Assembly: GCA_030528545.1 (NCBI GenBank)
Contig: JAUMYR010000025.1
Location: 1-26,973, forward strand
Source of the DNA: Propionibacteriaceae bacterium
Lineage (GTDB): Bacteria; Actinomycetota; Actinomycetes; Propionibacteriales; Propionibacteriaceae
Length of the DNA stretch: 26,973 bases
Reading direction: 5' to 3'
The translations under genes were made by a program, and so were the position numbers. The notes below the pieces were generated by a model, which saw only the letters and a program-made list of their open reading frames with translations, did not search any database and was not told the DNA's origin. Below, piece by piece: positions 24,318-26,973 of the stretch (position 1 is its first letter; every line of letters starts with the position of its first letter).

Positions 24318-24905
24318 ATGAGAAGCGTGGTGGGTCGTCGCGAACAGATCGCCGATGCCGGGATCAGGATTCTCGCCTCGCGTGGCGTGCGCGCTTTCAC
24401 TCACCTGTCCATTGACCGCGAGCTTGGCCTACCTGATGGTTCGACCTCGTACTACGCCCGCACCCGCCGTGACCTCGTCAGCCTGGTCGTGGAGCGCCTT
24501 GCCGCCCGGACCACCGACGACCTCGCCGCACAGGCCATCTCAGAGGAGCTGACCCCTCAAGCTGTGGCGTCGATGGTGGTGGCTGGCCTAGACGACACGA
24601 TGCGTCGCGCCGATGACCACCGGGCCCGGCTGGTGCTGTTGCTGGAATGCCGAGACGATCCCGAACTTCAGGCCGCGCTCGCCACCCGGCCCGCAGTGCG
24701 CGATTCCTTCATCGCTAGGGCGGCGGCGATGCTCCAGCGTCTCGGCGTTGACCAGCCCGAGCAACACGCTCAGGACCTGGCGGCTCTCGTCGATGGCATG
24801 CTCATGCAACGCATCATCCGCACCGCTCCCAATAACGAAGAGGCCATCATTTCCGCATACCTCGAAGGGCTGAAGTGCTCCAGATTTCATGCCGATCCTC
24901 TCTGA
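24318..24905 (+). CDS. TetR family transcriptional regulator
   Basis: The 195-residue protein has an N-terminal TetR-type helix-turn-helix at about residues 7-50 (REQIADAGIRILASRGVRAF, THLSIDRELGLPDGSTSYYA, RTRRDLVSLV), then a helical ligand-binding and dimerisation domain. GGAGG lies ten bases before the ATG. It is transcribed divergently from the phosphotransferase-like gene across a 79-base gap holding two matching palindromes. It most likely represses both genes until a ligand, perhaps the substrate of the enzyme, binds. The effector is unknown. Confidence 0.88.
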   Translation: MRSVVGRREQIADAGIRILASRGVRAFTHLSIDRELGLPDGSTSYYARTRRDLVSLVVERLAARTTDDLAAQAISEELTPQAVASMVVAGLDDTMRRADDHRARLVLLLECRDDPELQAALATRPAVRDSFIARAAAMLQRLGVDQPEQHAQDLAALVDGMLMQRIIRTAPNNEEAIISAYLEGLKCSRFHADPL

Positions 24906-24981
24906 GTCAGTGCGCGGAACTATGCCTCAGAAGTTTTGGCCCAACAGTGAGTCCTTGCTCTGAATGAATATGCGCCCGGTT

Positions 24982-24999
24982 GCCGTCCTGACTGACGGC
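24982..24999 (+). terminator. Small hairpin downstream of the TetR gene
   Basis: GCCGTC and GACGGC pair perfectly around a six-base loop, 77 bases after the TetR stop and 37 before the vapB operator repeat. It could be a weak terminator. The rest of the 24906-25010 gap shows nothing else. Confidence 0.3.
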
Positions 25000-25010
25000 C
25001 CACGGCTCGT

Positions 25011-25029
25011 GTAGCGTGCGTGCTACGGT
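25011..25029 (+). promoter_or_regulatory. vapB promoter/operator
   Basis: GTAGC-N6-GCTAC (25011-25026) is an inverted repeat that overlaps TACGGT (25024-25029), a -10-like element six bases before the vapB ATG. The overlap suits autorepression by the antitoxin, and the spacing suits a leaderless transcript. Confidence 0.45.
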
Positions 25030-25035
25030 TGTGTT

Positions 25036-25311
25036 ATGGGCAGCAGCCAAAGCAACGAGAGCCTGTCGCAGCGAGCGCTCCGCAACGAGTCGGGCCGGGT
25101 GCTGCGTGCGGTGAGCGAGGGCAGGTCGTTCATCCTGACTAACAACAGGGTGCCCGTGGGGCGGATCGTGCCCTTGGACGAGCCCGCTCCCGGCTTGCGC
25201 GTCGTCCGTCCGGCGCGGAGGAAAGGCGGATGGGCGAGCCTGGGAGTGAAACGAAAGCAGGGGCGAAACCTGGGCGAGGCGCTGGATGATCTCCGCGAGG
25301 ATCGGCTGTGA
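25036..25311 (+). CDS. vapB: Type II antitoxin, Phd/YefM-like VapB
   Basis: The 91-residue protein has the Phd/YefM N-terminal fold: SQRALRNESGRVLRAVSEGR, then FILTNNRVPVGRIVPLD at about 38-54. This fold dimerises and binds DNA. The basic and helical C-terminus (from RVVRPARRKGG, ending LGEALDDLREDRL) would wrap the toxin. Its stop overlaps the toxin start (GTGA), so the two are co-translated. The ATG is directly behind a -10-like element, suggesting a leaderless message. Cognate partner is the PIN toxin at 25308. Confidence 0.85.
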   Translation: MGSSQSNESLSQRALRNESGRVLRAVSEGRSFILTNNRVPVGRIVPLDEPAPGLRVVRPARRKGGWASLGVKRKQGRNLGEALDDLREDRL

Positions 25312-25733
25312 CCACGGGGCGGGTCGTCTATGTCGACACCTCGGCCCTGGCCACCTTGCTGCTCGAACAGCCAGAGACGGACGCCCTGATCACGTGGCTC
25401 GACGAAACCACAGACGCGCTGGTCTCGAGCGACCTGCTTGAGACGGAGCTGCGGTGCGTCGCGATCCGGGAAGACCTCGACCAGAGGGACGTGACCCGGC
25501 TGCTTGAGGGAGTAAGCATCGCTTCCCTCGACCGTGCGGTGTACCGCGGCGCGGGGCTACTACCGATGCCCTACCTGCGAACCCTGGACGCGCTGCACCT
25601 AGAAGCAGCGCTGCGGCTCGACGCGGCGGCCATCCTGACCTATGACCAGCGACTCGGCCGGGCCGCTCGGGCCGTCGGCATCCAGGTGATCTCCCCGCGG
25701 GCGAGCGATGGTCCGACCGGGACCGATAACTGA
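25308..25733 (+). CDS. vapC: VapC-type PIN domain ribonuclease toxin
   Basis: The 141-residue PIN protein keeps all four acidic metal ligands: Asp10 in YVDTSAL, Glu45 in LLETELRC, Asp94 in TLDALHLEAAL and Asp113 in TYDQRLGRAA. VapC toxins are Mg-dependent RNases that cut tRNA or rRNA and stop growth unless held by VapB. The GTG start overlaps the antitoxin stop. The core is complete and appears functional; about 15 polar residues form the C-terminal tail. The RNA target is unknown. Codon use is host-like, unlike the Panacea/Fic pair downstream. Confidence 0.88.
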   Translation: MTTGRVVYVDTSALATLLLEQPETDALITWLDETTDALVSSDLLETELRCVAIREDLDQRDVTRLLEGVSIASLDRAVYRGAGLLPMPYLRTLDALHLEAALRLDAAAILTYDQRLGRAARAVGIQVISPRASDGPTGTDN

Positions 25734-25897
25734 CCCGGCGTGGCTCCCAAGAAGGTCCAGTGCGTCCCTGGCGATGCCCAGGTGAGCGTCGGCACCCTCT
25801 CGGCTGCGCTTCGTGGCTAGCCCACCATTGCCGGGAAGACCGCGCGGGACGTAGCTCCACGTCTCGTGGGACTGCCCATGGGTTGCACCAAATGTTT

Positions 25898-25909
25898 CCG
25901 GCATGCCGG
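25898..25909. repeat. 12-bp perfect palindrome upstream of the Panacea gene
   Basis: CCGGCATGCCGG lies 77 bases before the antitoxin ATG at the border where the sequence turns more A+T-rich. It may be an operator for the toxin-antitoxin pair or chance. The rest of 25734-25986 contains a weak minus-strand frame and no clear gene; AAAGGGGTGAG before 25987 is the ribosome binding site. Confidence 0.3.
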
Positions 25910-25986
25910 TATGTCAAGGTACCATTAGCTTAAGTAGGCGCTGTTTTTGGCTTTTCTGGTTACTTGGTGTAAAGGGGTGAGTTGGT

Positions 25987-26514
25987 ATGGCTAAGGCGAT
26001 TGATGTCTTGAGGTACATCAGCGAGACGAACCCCCCATGCGGCGAGGTGCAGTACCAGAAGCTGCTGTATTACGTGCAGGGGTGGTCGCTAGCGTGGGAC
26101 GGGACGCCCATGTTCGAGGACAGGATCGAAGCCTGGGCCATGGGGCCAGTCGTGCCCAGCGTCCGCTATCGCCTCGGGGAGAAGGGCGATTACGACTTGA
26201 GCGCCGATCAGAAGACCACGATTGATGCTGTCGTGGGTCACTATCGCCGGTGGAACGGAGGAGAGCTGATCGAGATGACCCACGCTGAACCCCCCTGGCG
26301 GGAGGCGCGTGGAGACCTTCCCCCGAAGGAGAAGAGCAACGAGGAAGTGACTCACAATGCCATGCGCCGGGAGTTTACACGCCAGAGCTTGGCGGGCAAG
26401 GGGCCCAAGCGCCCGCTGTCGCGCATTGAAGAAGCCGACGAGGCCAAAGTCTTGGACCTCGCCGCGAGGGCGAGCCGACGCTGGAGCCGCACCCTGGCTC
26501 TGCTTGCGGAGTGA
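25987..26514 (+). CDS. Panacea-domain (DUF4065) antitoxin
   Basis: The 175-residue protein contains the Panacea/SocA-like domain. Signature pieces are VQYQKLLYYVQGWSLAWDG (about 21-39), then EDRIEAWAMGPVVPSVRY at about 44-61 and MTHAEPPWREAR at about 97-108. Panacea proteins are antitoxins found with many unrelated toxins, including Fic/Doc proteins. Here the stop overlaps the start of a Fic-like gene (GTGA), matching such a pair. The C-terminal 55 residues are charged and helical and could contact the toxin. The composition is more A+T-rich than the surrounding core genes, suggesting acquisition. Confidence 0.85.
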   Translation: MAKAIDVLRYISETNPPCGEVQYQKLLYYVQGWSLAWDGTPMFEDRIEAWAMGPVVPSVRYRLGEKGDYDLSADQKTTIDAVVGHYRRWNGGELIEMTHAEPPWREARGDLPPKEKSNEEVTHNAMRREFTRQSLAGKGPKRPLSRIEEADEAKVLDLAARASRRWSRTLALLAE

Positions 26515-26921
26515 TCCACAGAATCAGCTTTGACCTCTGCGTGGAACTCAACAGAATTGAGGTCAAAGCTGGGCCTCTTGTTGCGCCGGATAAGCTGGAA
26601 AGTGCTTTAGCTGCACCCTTTCAGGTATTTGGTGGAGTCGAGGCTCACCCGACGTTGGTGGAGAAGGCTGCGCGGCTAGCCTATGGCATCGCGGAGGCGC
26701 AGGCGTTCCGCGACGGAAACAAGCGCACGGCTTGGTTAGTTACCGTAGTCTTCCTGGAAATGAACGGGGTCAAGCTGGAGGTAGACCAGGACGAGGCGGC
26801 ACACGTGATTCGCTCGCTGGGAATGCGTGACGATAACGATGCCAGGCTGTTGGATCTTCATGGATTGGTTGACTGGTTCGTGCGCTGCACAACTGGCGCT
26901 CCAACACCTGGCTGGTGTTAG
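26511..26921 (+). CDS. Fic/Doc-like toxin with altered catalytic motif
   Basis: The 136-residue protein resembles Doc (death on curing), which inactivates EF-Tu by phosphorylation. It has KLESALAAPFQVFGG, ahead of HPTLVEKAARLAYGIAEAQ, and the Fic motif AFRDGNKRTAW at about 65-75. The canonical motif is HxFx(D/N)GNKR, but the His position (64) is Gln, encoded by CAG at 26700-26702. The phosphate-binding GNKR remains. The GTG start overlaps the Panacea stop and lacks a clear ribosome binding site, so its translation depends on coupling. A 13-bp inverted repeat lies in its first 20 codons. It may be an active variant, a non-catalytic derivative or a decayed toxin; the sequence alone cannot decide. 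Confidence 0.8.
   Translation: MIHRISFDLCVELNRIEVKAGPLVAPDKLESALAAPFQVFGGVEAHPTLVEKAARLAYGIAEAQAFRDGNKRTAWLVTVVFLEMNGVKLEVDQDEAAHVIRSLGMRDDNDARLLDLHGLVDWFVRCTTGAPTPGWC
26525..26571. repeat. 13-bp perfect inverted repeat inside the Fic gene start
   Basis: CAGCTTTGACCTC (26525-26537) and GAGGTCAAAGCTG (26559-26571) are exact reverse complements separated by 21 bases. The first arm begins 14 bases after the GTG start. In mRNA this makes a 13-pair stem in codons 5-21 of the toxin. Confidence 0.75.
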
Positions 26922-26973
26922 CGCTGGGACAGGCCGTCGATGCGCTGCATGATGACGCCGTCGTAGCCGAGCA
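26918..26973 (-). CDS. C-terminal end of a gene cut by the right edge
   Basis: A minus-strand frame enters at the right edge and ends with TAA at 26920-26918. The visible 17 residues read LGYDGVIMQRIDGLSQR. All 17 codons end in G or C, the strong bias of this genome's core genes, whereas the adjoining Fic gene does not show it. That makes real coding likely. It converges on the Fic gene and their ends overlap by two to four bases. Too little is visible to name a family. Confidence 0.55.
   Translation of the reverse strand, partial: LGYDGVIMQRIDGLSQR

Noticed and set aside
25599..25904. 101-codon minus-strand frame starting in the palindrome near 25904
   Set aside because: The 25734-25904 part could be a gene remnant, but it runs back through vapC, lacks a recognised domain and has no clear start signal.
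1..26973. Possible tRNA, CRISPR, insertion sequence or phage attachment site
   Set aside because: No cloverleaf with a T-loop consensus, no spaced direct repeats, and no transposase or integrase motif was found on reading.

Overview
The window looks like chromosomal DNA from a high-GC actinobacterium. Core genes strongly prefer G or C at third codon positions and often start at GTG. Several genes seem to lack leaders, with a TANNNT -10 element 5-7 bases before the start codon. Gene content (GTP-type PEP carboxykinase, LCP protein, CsbD, DUF1800/DUF1501 pair) fits Actinomycetota. A Propionibacteriaceae-like host is my guess and is not proven here.

Layout. 1-2245: minus-strand accessory genes of lower GC: an edge-cut unknown gene, an EcsC-like protein, a two-helix membrane protein, and a secreted protein whose cationic, hydrophobic C-terminus is framed by two cysteines. 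The last two are one base apart and could be a bacteriocin/immunity pair. 2391-5611: minus-strand methyltransferase behind a Fur/Zur-type palindrome, an LCP-family lipoprotein and an EamA/RhtA-like exporter. 5799-7676: pckG, with a CRP/GlxR-type site upstream. 7976-11535: secreted DUF1800 and DUF1501 partners. 11638-11841: CsbD stress protein. 11974-19616: a plus-strand, largely overlapping run comprising a HAD phosphatase, two glycosyltransferases, a PIG-L deacetylase, a WbqC-like protein, a flippase and a membrane-anchored FlaA1/CapD-type dehydratase. Together these would make and export a surface glycan, but no polymerase or initiating transferase is visible. 19755-21729: two minus-strand genes of unknown function, one a lipoprotein. 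21803-24905: a rifampin-phosphotransferase-like enzyme divergent from a TetR regulator, with two matching palindromes between them. 25036-26921: two toxin-antitoxin pairs, VapBC and Panacea/Fic. The Fic toxin has Gln where the catalytic His is expected, and a 13-bp perfect inverted repeat lies near its 5' end. A minus-strand gene is cut by the right edge.

No tRNA, rRNA, CRISPR array, insertion sequence or integrase was recognised. No stretch of 300 bases or more lacks a gene. The longest gaps (7677-7975, 4471-4750, 25734-25986) hold terminator- or promoter-like elements and otherwise nothing I can name.
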